From: Clytia hemisphaerica
Taxonomy: Eukaryota; Cnidaria; Hydrozoa; Leptothecata; Clytiidae
DNA: 64,000 nt
Reading direction: 5' to 3'
Assembly (NCBI GenBank): GCA_902728285.1
Contig: CACVBU010000271.1
Coordinates: 265,371-329,370, forward strand
Shown: positions 38,691 through 51,002 of the stretch, piece after piece
Position numbering within the stretch: the stretch's first letter is position 1
Layout of the letters: each line of letters opens with the position of its first letter
Program-made: the position numbers and the translations under genes
The notes under the pieces: generated by a model
What the model was told of the DNA's origin: nothing
The model's input: the letters and a program-made list of their open reading frames with translations, nothing else
Databases searched by the model: none

Positions 38691-39644
38691 ATAAATCTAG
38701 CCTCGAGATTTCTTATTCTATATACTGATGGCGAAATATATAGCATGGTATGGGCTGACAGTTTGAATTTCCCATATCCTAATAACGGTTGAAAACAATC
38801 AAATACTGTTATTGTTTCACTGGTCACACTTTCTTAAAGAAAGCGCAAGTTCCGAAATTTGGTTTTTATTTTAGTAAGTGAGGACAGCGCTAAATTCGAA
38901 TTTCCCACTGTAATTTTTTTGAGGCCAAAATCGGACTCACAGCTCTGACCCGTCAAGTATTCAACAGATTTAAAAAAAATACGCAGACGGGTTCCTGTCT
39001 ACAATAAATCTTGAAAATAACCATGTTTTCACTTCATCTCGCAACCAAAAATAAAAGAAATTTGACTCTGTTACTAAACTCCATCCCATATGAGACAGGC
39101 TGAATATCACGCGGGTAGAAGAGACAAAAAACGGGCGGTCGGGCGAGTGGGCGTTGTTTAGCCTGGATTCGTTAACTTATTGCGCTCACAGGCCCCGACA
39201 AAGCCAAAAACTTGTCGACCAGTTGCTTTTTAAAGGCCCACTTGCGCTGCGCGGCTGGGCCAACAATTTTGTTACTTTTTTTAAAGAACGCTTCATTTTT
39301 ATTACTTCAAATAACCAATTATTAATGTATCTTATAAAAACTCGATCTTATCTGAATATTTTATCATCGATTGTTTGCGAAATTGATATGAGCATCTGGT
39401 TTTCATTATATACGCTTTTTATAGAAAAACCCTTTTTCACAACTCGAACTATTAGGCCTCGGTTTTATAAAATTGAAACCCTCTAGGAAAGAAGTTGTTC
39501 TACTACAGTATTAAATTAAAATTATGATTAAAGTTTTGCACCTGTCCGAAGGACTTTTTGGCTTATTTTATAGAAACATTATTTGATCAGCAGAAATATA
39601 TTCTCCTGACAAACTGAAAAATACAATCTCGGTCTAATACCTTA

Positions 39645-39965
39645 TCGGTAGAAAATTCGTCTGTCAAAAATTTCGCCGGTCAAAATTATTCGTCGGTAAA
39701 AATGTCGTCACTTGGCAATAATTTCGTCACTTTTTGCCGACGAATATTTTTGACCGACAAATTTTTTTCGCAGTGTTAAAGAAAAGAAGAAACAATAATT
39801 TTTTTACGAAAGTAACTTTTTTCTTAAAACAGAACGATTAATCTAAAATTATAATAAATTATAATAAATACTTTTTAATTTTGACAATTTCGTCGGTCAA
39901 AAATATTCGTCGGTGAAAAATTTCGTCACCAAGTGATTTTTTCGTCACTTTTTGCCGAACTCTTT
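39645..39965. repeat. Motif-array repeat of 'ttcgtcggtcaaaaat' units
   Basis: At least ten degenerate units on the pattern 'aaatttcgtcggtcaaaaatattcgtcgg' and 'ttcgtcactttttgccgac' are clustered, with some on the opposite strand. The style matches the other motif-array elements, though clear terminal inverted repeats are not visible here. Confidence 0.5.
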
Positions 39966-39981
39966 TCTATTGATCATAGAG

Positions 39982-40283
39982 ACATCCCCTTCTCGCAGAC
40001 CCGGTGGGATTTTTTCAGCCAGTGGGGATAAAAATATCCGACTGAAACTCGATGGGGATTGATATTCTCATATTTATATGGCTGGGGATTTGGGATTTCA
40101 ATTCTTTTGTTTTCGAATTTAGTGGGGATGGGAAAATTAGCACAATATTTTGTAGTGAGGATTGGTTTATTTGATTATTTTCAGTAGGGATAAAACTTGG
40201 AGGATGATTTTCCACCGGGGACGATATCTTGGCCAATTTTTCGAGTGGGAAGGTGTTCCAGTGGGTCTGTGAGAAGGGCGTGT
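39982..40283. mobile_element. Family B inverted-terminus element (copy 3)
   Basis: The ends are acatccccttctcgcagacc and ggtctgtgagaagggcgtgt. The interior resembles the copy at 128-437 closely, with the same order of 'gatggggattgatatt' and 'tggctggggat' phrases. A target duplication is not obvious. Confidence 0.7.
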
Positions 40284-40320
40284 ATTTCTTCTTACCACCA
40301 AAAAATTAATCCCCAAGAAC

Positions 40321-41716
40321 TACCGGGTGCGCCACAAAAAAGTTTCTCCCTTTGAAACTAATTTTTGTCAAAATCTAAAAATTTTAAAAGAACCATTCCT
40401 ATTTGATTGAAAAGAAGAAAGATAAACTTAATTTTTGATGGGTCATTTATTTAATTCGATTCTTTAAATCAAAAGTTATGCTCAATTGAATGAAAAAGTT
40501 ACTTTCAGAAAGTGCTCGAAATCGTTAAAAATCGACCTATCAAATTTTTATTTTAAGATTGGCAATCACAATAGCCTTTACATGATTAAGAGCATTTTTC
40601 AGTAACTAACAAGAAGCCGGAGCGGCGTGAAGGTCCAGCTGACGTGGCAATAACCGAATGTCGTTCGTATCCTTCCTATCCTCCACTCTGAGCTTCTATT
40701 CTTTGACACTTTCTTTGTATTGCTAAATTTTGAAAGTTTTTTATGCATTTCCCGAAATTTTGAAACTTTTGCCGCTGATGGGATTCGAACCCACTATATA
40801 CAAAGCATCACCTAAGATTAAAACGCCAGCGCCTTAACAACTTGGCCATCGAGTCACAACTGCATTGAGAAGCTCAAAGTTCCTTATAAAAATGGTATTT
40901 ACTCCAAACTCTACCCGGGGGCTAAACCCTAACCAGGGGTTGTAACTCCCATCCCCAACCCTAGCCCTAACCCTACCTGACCCTACCTGAAACAACCCTT
41001 TAATCTAACCGGGAAATTTGACTCTACTACCAATTCAATCCAAAACATAGGTCAAACATCGCGTGGTTTAGCCTGGACTTGTTAATTTATTTCGCGCACA
41101 GGCCCCGACAAAGACAAAATCTTTTCGATCAGTTGCTTTTTAAAGGTCCATTCTGCTGCGCGCTGGACCAAAAACATAAATTTGAAACTGAAGGGTCGAA
41201 AGGGTTTAAAATCTTCATCAAAATCACTTTAATTTACTTTTACCGAAATTTTCCTCAGATTTTGGGTTCTAGACTGGATAAAGTCTATGTAAGGCTGGAT
41301 CTACCTCGAAACCCGTATTTGATGTATTTTTATGAATTTTACCAGATTTCTTGGCCTTTTTCGACGAATTTTCTTCATTTTATCGAAATTCAACCTTCCT
41401 TTATACAGCAAAAGGTCATTTAGACAGCTAATTATCATTTTTAATGACTGAAACGAAAATACTGATGTATCGTGTAATTATGCTTCTGTTTGATTTGATA
41501 GGTCGATTTTTAACGTTTTTCAGCACTTTCCGAAAGTAACTTTTCTATTCAATTGAGCATAACTTTTGATTTAACGAATCGAATCTAATATATGACCAAT
41601 CTAAATCTAAGTCTATCTTTCTTCTTTTCAATGAAATAGAAATGGTTCTTTTAAGATTTTTAAATTTCGAGAAAATTAGTTTCAAAGACAGAAACTTTTT
41701 TGTGGCGCACCCGTTA
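40321..41716. mobile_element. 1.4-kb element with about 220-bp inverted ends
   Basis: The left arm (from taccgggtgcgccacaaaaaag through about 40560) is the inverse of the right arm (about 41500 to cttttttgtggcgcacccgt). Between them lie a tRNA-like sequence (40772-40858) and other dispersed repeats, and no transposase. A long-armed foldback or composite transposon. Confidence 0.7.
40772..40858 (-). pseudogene. tRNA-Leu-like sequence, probably repeat-derived
   Basis: On the minus strand, gtgactcgatggccaagttg with 'ttaaggcg' resembles a Leu-type A box, and gggttcgaatccc is a canonical B box. The anticodon stem (ctggc / cttag) is mispaired, and the acceptor ends do not pair convincingly. It is best read as a tRNA pseudogene or SINE head. 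Confidence 0.45.
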
Positions 41717-42297
41717 CAACACTCCTACAAATTGATTTCTATGCATTTAATATAGGGCAGTTCTGAAGAGAGCTACTTCAAAAGTATCACTTTGATATCA
41801 TGTTTATATATCCTTCCATATCAAACCGGCTCACTTAGAAAATAAATAGAATCGAATGGTATTGTAAATTCAAAGCACGCCCTCTACCAGGGGGTCCTAC
41901 CAGGCCTTTAATATAGTACGTCATGGACTGAAATATGCAACAATAAGAGCTGACTTTTAAAGCGCCTATTATACACCAATCCAACCAACCTTCAGTGAAA
42001 TGAGAAAAAGATATAGATATAAACGTGAAATATTCCATACACCTCTATCAAAACACTACTCTAGCCCAACTTCATATCAGCCAATATATTCCGACTATGA
42101 AATGCCTAAGAATGCATATAGTGGGCACCCCTAATTTCGCTATCAAGCTTTAAGCACAATAACAAAAATTGTCAAAATTGTTTCACCGCGCAAAGATAGC
42201 GGAAAATAGTCCAAATCACACTACCACGCCTTAAATTTTCATTCTTCCAAACTTCACACCACCTACACTTCGTTGAAATTCACGTTGAAATCAGATA

Positions 42298-43367
42298 TAC
42301 AGGGTGTCCGGAAAAAAGTATCGAGTCGTACCACTTCTATAGGAAGAAAGTTCAGGTGCGTGTTTCACTAAATTTGCAATTTTATCAAAGTTTCTCTGTC
42401 TCATATTATTATAATGAAACAAAGTTCTAGGCGCACGAGGGCCTCTGGAACTGATCGTGATTATACGTATTTAACAATTGTCTTGTGTTGAATCTTTTCA
42501 GGTGTTTACTCCATGCAGTGTTGAGTCTTTCTTTAAAGACTTTGACTGTTTTTGCCTCAGCGACATCCTTTGGCAATTTATTCCAAGTTGGTATAGTTCG
42601 ATAAAAGAAGGAATTCGTTTGTACACCACGGAGTCCATCGCTTCCAAAGTTTGGAATCATCTCAAAGTTGTGCCTTCTGTTTGGTCGCGTTCGACGGGCT
42701 ATCTTGTTTGGGATGGTATCTTTTTCATAATAGTTGATGTGTTTGTAAAGTTGGACCATGTTACAAAAGTGTCTTCTAAACTCGAGCGTAGGAAGATCTA
42801 ATTCACGCAATCGTTCTTCATAAGATATATTACGACATTTTTTAACAAGTTTTGTTACCCGTCTTAACGAGTTTATGTATTCGAGATCAATCGAGTCAAA
42901 TCACCGTCCACTTTGCTCGACGAAGGTAAAAACACCAAAATACCGTCGTCTGTTTAGGTGAGTAAAGGCGATATTAGTCTGAATCGCAGACCTCTGCAAA
43001 ACCCATTGTAGTATAAGAAGCACGAATCCGCTAATGGATGCCAGCAGCCTAAGGCGATATTGAGCCGTACATCAACTATCGACTTTGTTTTGTATCATTT
43101 CATTTACCGTCGCTCTCGATATCATCCGATACATGTTCCTGCTACTAATTGTCACGAGACATCTTTAATGATGAATAACTTTTACAAAAAACATTTCTGA
43201 ATAACTTCATGATATTTGTAAAGAAAGGTAATTGTTTTTAATCGTGATGACTGTTGTAAAACAATGTTGTGTTGATATATATTTTCTTACATTTTGTTAA
43301 ACACACGCAACAATCTTCTACTCAGAATCATGTTCCAACTCGATACTTTTTTTCCGGACACCCTGTA
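42298..43367. mobile_element. Family F-like inverted ends enclosing a LINE fragment
   Basis: The left tip tacagggtgtccggaaaaaa and the right tip tttttccggacaccctgta are inverse, followed inward by 'agtatcgagt / actcgatact'. The interior contains the reverse-transcriptase tail at 42427-42905 and a repeat shared with 23110-23210 ('gatgccagcagccta'). Confidence 0.65.
42427..42905 (-). pseudogene. 3' end of a non-LTR retrotransposon reverse-transcriptase ORF
   Basis: The minus-strand frame, open from about 42905, encodes a typical tail of LINE ORF2 proteins. An arginine-rich 'RRVTKLVKK' stretch leads into 'YEERLRELDLPTLEFRR', a helix with 'VQLYKHINYY', 'RRTRPNRRH' and a final 'FFYRTIPTWNKLPKDVAEAKTVKVFKERL'. 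The catalytic palm and the endonuclease are absent, so it is a 5'-truncated relic. The tail style suits CR1/Jockey-type elements; the clade is not certain. Confidence 0.8.
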
Positions 43368-44370
43368 GAGTGACATAAAGTTAAAGAACGCTTCAGCTTA
43401 TACCATGGAGGTAATAAAGATATAGATGGAGAGAAAACGTCTCGGTAATGACCTAAATGATCGTTGAAATCTTTTATAAATCTATTCAAAGCGGCTTTTC
43501 TTTGATGTACCATCATTGGAAGCAAAAAAATCCGAAATGTAAATTTATAAGAACAGAAGTGAGAATGTTATCCTGATTGAAATAAACTTATTATGCAAAA
43601 AGTCCTTGTTCAAACGCGATACAAAAATAACTTTCACAAAGTCAGGTTACAAAAGTTCTATGATTTCATATCGATGTATTTTTGGGCGAACACAGTGCTA
43701 ATTTTGAGAGCTTCAGCACATTTTCCTTGGAAATTTCTTCATTATAAATCTTTACGTCTAAAAGGGAGGGGGTTTTCAAATTCTGATGGATGATTAATTA
43801 AAAGGTTACCTAATCGTAATATAGAATTCTTTTTGAAATTTATCCATGATTTTATGAGAGGGGACCCTTAGAAATATAGGATTTTGTGCTTGTTACGGCA
43901 ACCTTTTTCTTATTTTGATCAACAAAGTTATTATCTCACAATAGAGTTGTTAAAAATCCAACATCTTTTTATTCAGTTTTTATGAACTTAAATATTCCCA
44001 CGAGTATACCCAAAATTAATCATCTTATTCCCTATTCCCAAAGCAACCAACAGCTGTTTGCTTCCGATGATAAATCAGAATAGAACAAAAGGCATTGACT
44101 CTCCATCTATCTTTATTACCTCCATGCATATATTAAGATGTCCATTGAGAATTAAAAACATCAAATTAAAACGTCTCAAAAGAAAGTCTCTTGGGACATC
44201 AAAATCGTAAAGATTCGACAGCAGCAAAACTATAAATTTAAAATGTACAAAATACGTTGTCACAAAAGCAGGTTTACAAGAGTCACAGTGAAAAGGCAGA
44301 AGCAGAGAGTCAATATCGTTGTCAGAAGCAATACAAAACACAACAATTTCTACAAATGAACTCAAGCAGG

Positions 44371-44622
44371 TACACGTTTTTTATAAAAACATCCGAAGTT
44401 TTTAATGCCTTTGGACGTTCTTGACATTTTAAGTTTCAAGCCTATAATCTTCTTAACATGTTCTTATTTTGACCGTTTTTTGAGTATTTTGTCCATTTTC
44501 CTAAGAAATTGGGTGTTTTGAGAGTCAATAAAGCCTTGAAATGTTCTTAACTTTTTTTAATGTTTTTGCCGTGGAAATCTTATGTTTTTATATGGTTTGT
44601 TTTTAATAAAAAAAACGTGCAA
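44371..44622. mobile_element. Family A MITE-like repeat
   Basis: The ends gtacacgttttttataaaaac and gtttttaataaaaaaaacgtgc are inverse. Internal 'gttcttaacatg' and 'aggctt'-like phrases match the copies at 20713, 24570 and 28198. Non-coding. Confidence 0.65.
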
Positions 44623-45143
44623 GGACAAAATTTTTTTCGTTCTTTTCCAAATCGCTGCATGGTGAAAATAAATCAAACGTTGACTTTTTAATAGACCTTT
44701 ACGCCACACGAACATTTAATTTGAAGCCTCGAAGGTGCTAAAGAGGAATCTTCAACCTGTCTCAAGCAAAAAAAGCAAGAAAAAGTGAAGACTTAAGTTT
44801 GCCCCGTATTTTGAATTTTTGTTTGAAAAACACACGGGTCACGTGTTCAGGATGGGAAATAAGTGGTTGCAGGATGTAGCTCTTTAGGGGCTTTGAAATT
44901 AATATTCAAGAGTAACGCTTACTTTTAAGATATTGCTATGGTAATTGATTCCCACAGGAGTTCTTAATAATTGTATTATATTCATTAAAACATTAAAGTA
45001 AACACTTTCGATTTTCAAAATTCACTCTTTGCTGCATAGTGCAAGTTTGCAATCTAACAAGGATATCCGCAAGGATTACTATTCAACATGAGATTATTAT
45101 CAGTACAACAAAATTATTTTTGGTTTAAATCACTTTTAGAAAC

Positions 45144-48100
45144 ATGAAGATTTTATGGTTGTCAATCATTTGTATCTCGTATTTATCGATGGTCGTCCAA
45201 GCCAAATCAAGTGAGTCTTTGTTTTGTGTTTGGAAAATTACGTGATTCGAAGAAGGAATGTTTTAAATGTAAATGTAGAAATTAATCTTTCGTATCATGT
45301 ATGGGATCGATGGATTTCTTTTTCTTCCAGTCAACATACCTTTTTACGGTTAGCTGCTTCGTATAAAAAGTCACTAAAATTTCAAGTAAACAAACCATCT
45401 CATTGACTAAAAGCAAAAACATAAAGAAGATGTCCAGAGTAAAGAGCACAGAAAGCACATTTTCTCATACTTTGCACATTTTTCATATGTTTTTGCTTTT
45501 AGCCAATGGAATGGTTTGTTTACTCGAAATTTTGGTTACTTCTTAGACGAAACAGCTAACCGGAAAAATATGTATTCAATTAACATTCCAGACCCGTTGC
45601 TTTTATGATTTTTTACGATAAATCAATTCGCTAATTGATGGTACTTACAACAGATACCTTTCCAACAATATAATATACAAATGCGAATGCAAATAATTCT
45701 GTCTGTTATAGCCACTTTGGAAGTAAAGACTTGACCACTCTGGCACATAATTTTCACTTTCGTACAGATCTTTGAGGCGGCCATTTTGGTCTGTCTCAAT
45801 ATTTTGAGATATTTTGAGCAGAAATGCTTTTGCTGATCCAAATTTTGAGCAAACTTATGGAAAGTTAGCCGTAATTACATTTTCTTTTGAGGTTTTGAGC
45901 CAAATAGGAGTAAGAATTTTTAACTAACTCCTAACTAGTGCAATTATTTTCTTTCATCAATAGACTTCTCAATAGAATGTGATACCCAAAAGATGACTAT
46001 TTACATTCTTAAAGATACAATTTCAATCCCTGAAAGTGATCTTTCTCAATACAATATTTCATGGTATGATTCTACTTGTGGACCAAGTGGAAAGTCCAAT
46101 GAAACGCATTTGATTTTGGAGGCTGGTTATTCGTCTTGTGGGACTCGAGCTATCGACAATGGCAATGACGTGACTTTTAAAAATCAGGTACCTCGCTTGT
46201 CTTCCAAAAAGATTTTAGTGTCTCTTTTAGGTTAAAATGTTTACAATACACACAGGTTGCAAAATGAAAGTCTGAAGACAAATCACGCTTTTACTCGAAA
46301 TTTTTATGTGTTTGTTACATGACATTATTTCTGATTGGTTCGAATTTATTGATACACTAGTAAAGTTATCAGCTGTAAGTTGTAAAGCAATTAAGATGGG
46401 AATAAAACCACGTGAACATTTTCGAGTAATCACATGTTTTGAGTGCATTGATATAATTTTGCAGCCCGTGTATTTGTAATAATTCTTTTTGAAGCGCACT
46501 TACATTTAACGTAGAACCACTTTCTTAGCCGATTTCACTGGACAGGAGTCACCTGCGAATAATTTTTTGCAAAAAAAAACATTTTACTGTATCATTTAAA
46601 GGATATAAATAAGTTCGATGCATAACAAGGAACACTCCTTCCCAAGTGGGAGTATGTTAGATCAGTGCACAGGATATACAGTGTCCTGAAAAAAGCGGAC
46701 AAATATCTATACAAAGTATAATCCTCATAATTTATGTGAAATTTTATGAATTACATATTTAATATTTAATCCCAAAAACCTATTCAATCGTTTTGGAAAA
46801 GAATATCTATTGATTGAGCCGAGAATTTTGATCTTATTTTAATCATTCCATGTCCAGTAAGGATAAGTTCAGAATTTTACTTAATGTTAAAAGATGCCAA
46901 TTCTTTTGGGATGCACTGTGGTAAGTGAACGTTCCTTTGATTTACTTTGAAACCCTTTTTTCAATATTCAGGTTTCGGTCAATTTGAACGCTACAAACGC
47001 ATATAAAAACAACTTATTGGAAAGGATTGATACCTTTGCCACATATTCTGTTGAATGCAATGTCCCACAAGGTGTGAATGTAACACATGAATATGGAGCC
47101 AATATCACCAAAGCTGATTTGGTCGAAGGAGTATCAAGTGAGTAAAACCTATATCATGACGTAATGTGTTATACGGAAGCAACTTAGATCTAGGCCCACC
47201 GTTTGTCACTAGTTTCAAAATTATTGGTAAATAACTGTTTTTTTTATGTTTCCTTAACACATTACGTCATGAAGGATTTGGGTAAACCAATGCAGCTTAT
47301 TGGAAATCAACCTTAGATATTTTTATTGAAGTATAACTTTTATTTATCAATTTTACTAGGTTCGACCGACCAATTCACTGTCTCAATGAATCTACATAAA
47401 GACTCAAACTTCAATAAAAGTCTTCAATATCCTGCAGTTATTGATAGATTGGGACGTTTCAATTTGGAACTTGAAATTGACACTGTTGCTGAACTGTCAA
47501 TTATTCCACGAAACTGTCATGGTACTTTAACTTCAAGCCGAGACGATGGTATTCGGGAAGATCTTATCACTGACGGGTAATTCAACTTTTTTACGTTTAG
47601 AGCATTTTTATTTTTCTTTCCCTAAAGTTAGATTCTGTTTTCGTACATTTGTTTTCTTCCTGAGAGAAGGTGGGCTACTTGATACAGAATTTACCTATCA
47701 AGTTTTTGATTGTATTTTTCTTAAAAGTTGTTATAGGAAATTCCCGGGAATGTTTGCCAGCTTCGACGTAAAAATGAAGAAGTTGTGATCATTTTAGATG
47801 GGAAAGTTTTTGCAATTAGAACCCTTATAAAGTCCCGTGTATTTTGTACCGCTCAGAGTTCTTTGAAGTAAACGTCTACTGAGTAGCCCCTAGATGAATA
47901 TTTTGTTGCTTTGACAGATGCCCCAATGCTGACCATGTTTTCAAAAAAGAAACTGCAGCTGACAGTGGAAAGAAATTCCGATTTTCATTGAACGTATTCC
48001 GATTCAAAAACTCAAACGGCATGGTCTACATTCATTGCTCCGCTCACGTCTGTTTGAAAAACAGCAACGAAACAAACTGTCAATTTGGTTGTGAGCAAAA

Positions 48101-49147
48101 TAGCAGACGGCGAAGACGTTCAGTGGAGGATAATGCTTTGACAACACTTGATCATAATCTTTCCAAAGATTATGACATCCGAACTGGATTAATTATTGTC
48201 ACTGAAAACTCTAAAGGTTAGTTAGGATATATTTTACGTGTTAATGCTTCATCGTTACCTCATTTCAACCTTAGGAGACTGTTCATCTAACGCTTTCAGA
48301 CCATCTAAAAAGAATAACAAATAACTATTGAAAAGCGACAAAAAGAACGACAAACCCTAACTATCAAAGAACGACATATTTTGCCGTCCCAAACCCCAAC
48401 TTTAGTCGGTGACTACCACCCCTAAATATTCATTACTTTTTGCACTTTAGGCCCTCTATCGGAAAATGTTTGAGTTTAATTTTTAATGTTTTTAAAAGCT
48501 CTGAAATACGGTGGTCATTCAGAATTACTGTGCCTAGGGTATTTTTCGCATCGGGGACTATTTTCATGCAAGTTTTCCAACGAGGAGGGTTCGTTCTGTG
48601 TCAGTGAAACAGGGATGTATAAGTAGAGCACACATTTTTAACTCTCTTGTTAGTAAACTTTTTTATCACTTCAAATACGAGGCCAGTGTTCTTGACTTTA
48701 AGAATTATTGGATCAGGTTGACATTACAGGGCCCATGGACGCAAAGCGTATCAGTCATTCTCACTGATAGGCTAAGCCTTGTCAACCTGATACGAATTAC
48801 TTTAACTATGTGAAAATAGTAGATACGACTGTGCAAAATATTGGATATTCTATAAAGAATACTTGCTCTAGCGTTTTAGCATAATACCAGACGAATAATG
48901 TCTACCCGTTTAAAACCTTGAGTGTAAAATTTTAAAATATTTTCTGCTCTTAGCTAATGATCAAGCTGGGACAGACAACCAAGCATCATCCAACGACGGC
49001 CAATTCTTTCAAACCACGACCAATATCATTCTCATTGCAATCACCCTGGTTGTGTTGACTTTCGTTTGTGTTCTCTTGGTTTTTGTTGGTTTGCGTCGTC
49101 ATCGAAATGGTTCAAGAAAGAATGGTACTAAAATGGAGATGAATTGA
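45144..49147 (+). CDS. ZP-domain type I membrane protein, 388 aa
   Basis: Six exons join in frame: 45144-45210, 45964-46187, 46972-47137, 47360-47576, 47918-48216 and 48954-49147, with GT-AG boundaries. A signal peptide (about 1-20, ending VVQA) leads into a ZP module. The ZP-N part contains C..., STCG and SSCGTRA with following Asn residues. The ZP-C part contains RNCHGTL, the hallmark DGCPNADHVF, FRF..., and IHCSAHVCL...CQFGC. Directly after lies a furin-type Arg-Arg-Arg-Arg-Arg-Ser site, as expected for ZP cleavage before polymerisation. A spacer, one transmembrane helix and a short basic tail follow. ZP proteins form extracellular filaments or matrices, and the module here makes up nearly the whole ectodomain. 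Its place between two nicotinic genes suggests no functional link. Confidence 0.92.
48708..48792. repeat. Short inverted repeat in ZP gene intron 5
   Basis: 'atcaggttgac' and 'gtcaacctgat' flank a centre that itself contains 'tatcagtcattctcactgata'. The 85-bp structure is a probable tiny MITE or hairpin in intron 5 (48217-48953). Confidence 0.55.
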
Positions 49148-49442
49148 ATCGAGGTGAAAATGAACATTGTCCCGAGCAAATGTGGGTTGTTCTGATAAAC
49201 CTTTACAATCAGAACAGAGATTGGACACTACGAGTGTAGTACTACACGGTGATGTTACGGTTCAGTTTAATTTGATCAATTTAGTCTTTGTATATTCAAA
49301 TACCTAGAAAAATATTTTTAATTGTAAATTTAATGATAATGATGAAAAAAAATGATTTTATACTTGAATATACTAAACACGAAAATAATTTTCATTAACA
49401 CTTTTTAAGTCGGTACTTTTCCATGCGCCTGATAACGGTAGA

Positions 49443-49742
49443 GTATCCTCTTCTCACAGACCTTGTAGTTGTAGAACTTTTTCGGTCACTGGAGGTAGAA
49501 ATAACTGACTTAAAGTCGATGGGGATTGATATTTCCATATTATTTATTGTTGGTGTCTTTTGCTTTCAAGTCAGAAGATAAAGTGGGAATAGGAAATAGA
49601 ATTTTATTTTTCAGTGGAGGATTAGCTCATTTAATCATTTTCAATGGGGACAAAATTGGAGTAACATTTTGCACCAGGGAAGATATTTTGGCCAAATTTT
49701 CCACTAGGAAAGAATCTTAGTGGGTCTGTGAGAAGAGGGTGT
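49443..49742. mobile_element. Family B inverted-terminus element (copy 4)
   Basis: The ends gtatcctcttctcacagacc and ggtctgtgagaagagggtgt are inverse. The 6-bp flanks are identical, ggtaga at 49437-49442 and 49743-49748, a clean target-site duplication. The interior is motif-rich and non-coding. Confidence 0.75.
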
Positions 49743-49911
49743 GGTAGAGCATCTCGTTACTTTGTTCAACCAAACTGGGTCGTTCCTAAAATTAAATGAT
49801 AATCAATACCTTAAATCTATTTACTAAATGGACTCTGCGACTGCCACAAGTAAAGGAGGCCTTTAACAGGCTGCTCAAAACTGAGATTGCTTGAGAACTT
49901 AATATAAAAAG

Positions 49912-50170
49912 AATACACTCTTCTCGAGATGCATAAATTCATTGTTGTCCTCGTTTTCAAACAGATTTCATTGCTATAAAATTATCACATTCAAATCAAT
50001 TTAAATTCTCAAAGGAAGTATTATCTCTAAAACAAAAGAACATGAAATCCAAAATGTCTAATGAGGTGTAAACAACACAATTATCAGTGTGAATATGTAA
50101 TTTTATAGCAATGAAATCTGTTTGAAAACCAGGACAACAATATATTTATGCATCTCGAGAAGAGTGTATT
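49912..50170. repeat. Foldback element with about 75-bp arms
   Basis: The arm 'aatacactcttctcgagatg...cagatttcattgctataaaatta' is repeated inverted as 'taattttatagcaatgaaatctg...catctcgagaagagtgtatt', leaving a central loop of about 100 bp. Non-coding. Confidence 0.75.
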
Positions 50171-51002
50171 ACTATTTTTCTAACTGGGTACGCCATTACA
50201 TTACTCCATTAGCTAGAGCATCGCATGACACAATATTGCTGGTTTGGCTTGCATAATTCATTGATGGGGATAAAAAGCATTTGAAAATCTCACAATTTTG
50301 AAAGGGGAAATCATCCCAAAATAATATTTTAAGCTGTATCCACTTTGAATTTTTCAACAAAAAAATGGTTGTCGTATTACTGAGTCGCTCAACCTCGTCC
50401 CCATGGCGATTTACTTTTTATACAGGATGTAGCAAATCGATTTGAAACGACCATCAAAATTATGAAAAATAGAGAATCAGGCCCTGGGAACGAGATTGCG
50501 AGAAGCTTTTTAGCGTCATTCGGTCTATCTAAAAGTCATTAGTGGTCTTTCGGCTAAAGCTTCACACGACTTACGTCGCGTTTTTCAGACTATTCAAAAT
50601 GAAATAACCGCAAAGGATTGAACTGTCAACTGTTAGATAAGAATCCCTGTTATACATATTAGTAGAGTTGCTATCATATTTACGAATAATAGAATAGTAC
50701 GATTTACTTGTTATACATTTTACACAGTTTGATTTTAATCTGGGTTTTACCAAATAGTATTAATATATTTTGTAAACTCATAAGTAATTAAAAGTCTGAA
50801 CTTTATTAAACTAGTAACTTCAGTACAAGTGGTTGTATTACAATAAATTAAATTTTGTGAACTCATAAGTAAAAGAAAATCTGAAATCTATTAAAATAGT
50901 AATTTCATAAGAAATAGAGTTAAACTGTCACCAGTAAAACTACGTAAACTGGTGACAAAACTCTTGTAGTGTATTCGTGTTCGTAAAATATTGGAATGCA
51001 AG

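Larger units (their letters stand above)
36204..45143. other. Repeat-rich intergenic region
   Basis: No intact gene is supported. The region holds elements at 37343-37651, 39645-39965, 39982-40283, 40321-41716, 42298-43367 and 44371-44622, and the tandem array at 37740-38690. Two phrases recur: 'caagaagccgcatcggcgtgaaggcccagctgacg' (36470 and 40610) and 'gtttagcctgga...caggccccgacaaag' (39158 and 41070). These are dispersed repeats of unknown class. 43380-44360 shows nothing I recognise. Confidence 0.55.
49148..51002. other. Intergenic region between the ZP gene and the second nicotinic gene
   Basis: No gene is supported. It contains a family B element (49443-49742) and a foldback element (49912-50170). 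Near 50760-50900 a phrase 'tttgtaaactcataagtaa...aaaagtctgaa...ttattaaa' occurs twice, a short diverged tandem. A small 'gtcaccagt / actggtgac' hairpin lies at 50928-50956, just before the start of the second nicotinic gene. Confidence 0.55.

Noticed and set aside
40772-40858. Functional tRNA-Leu gene
   Set aside because: The A and B boxes are good, but the anticodon stem is mispaired and it sits inside a transposon-like element, so it is listed as a tRNA-like pseudogene.
40940-41000. 'aaccctagccctaaccctacc' run resembling telomere repeat
   Set aside because: Only two or three degenerate units inside a repeat mosaic. Too short and irregular to call an interstitial telomere.
42478-42801. Plus-strand 107-codon frame
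   Set aside because: It is the complement of the reverse-transcriptase tail and has no features of its own.
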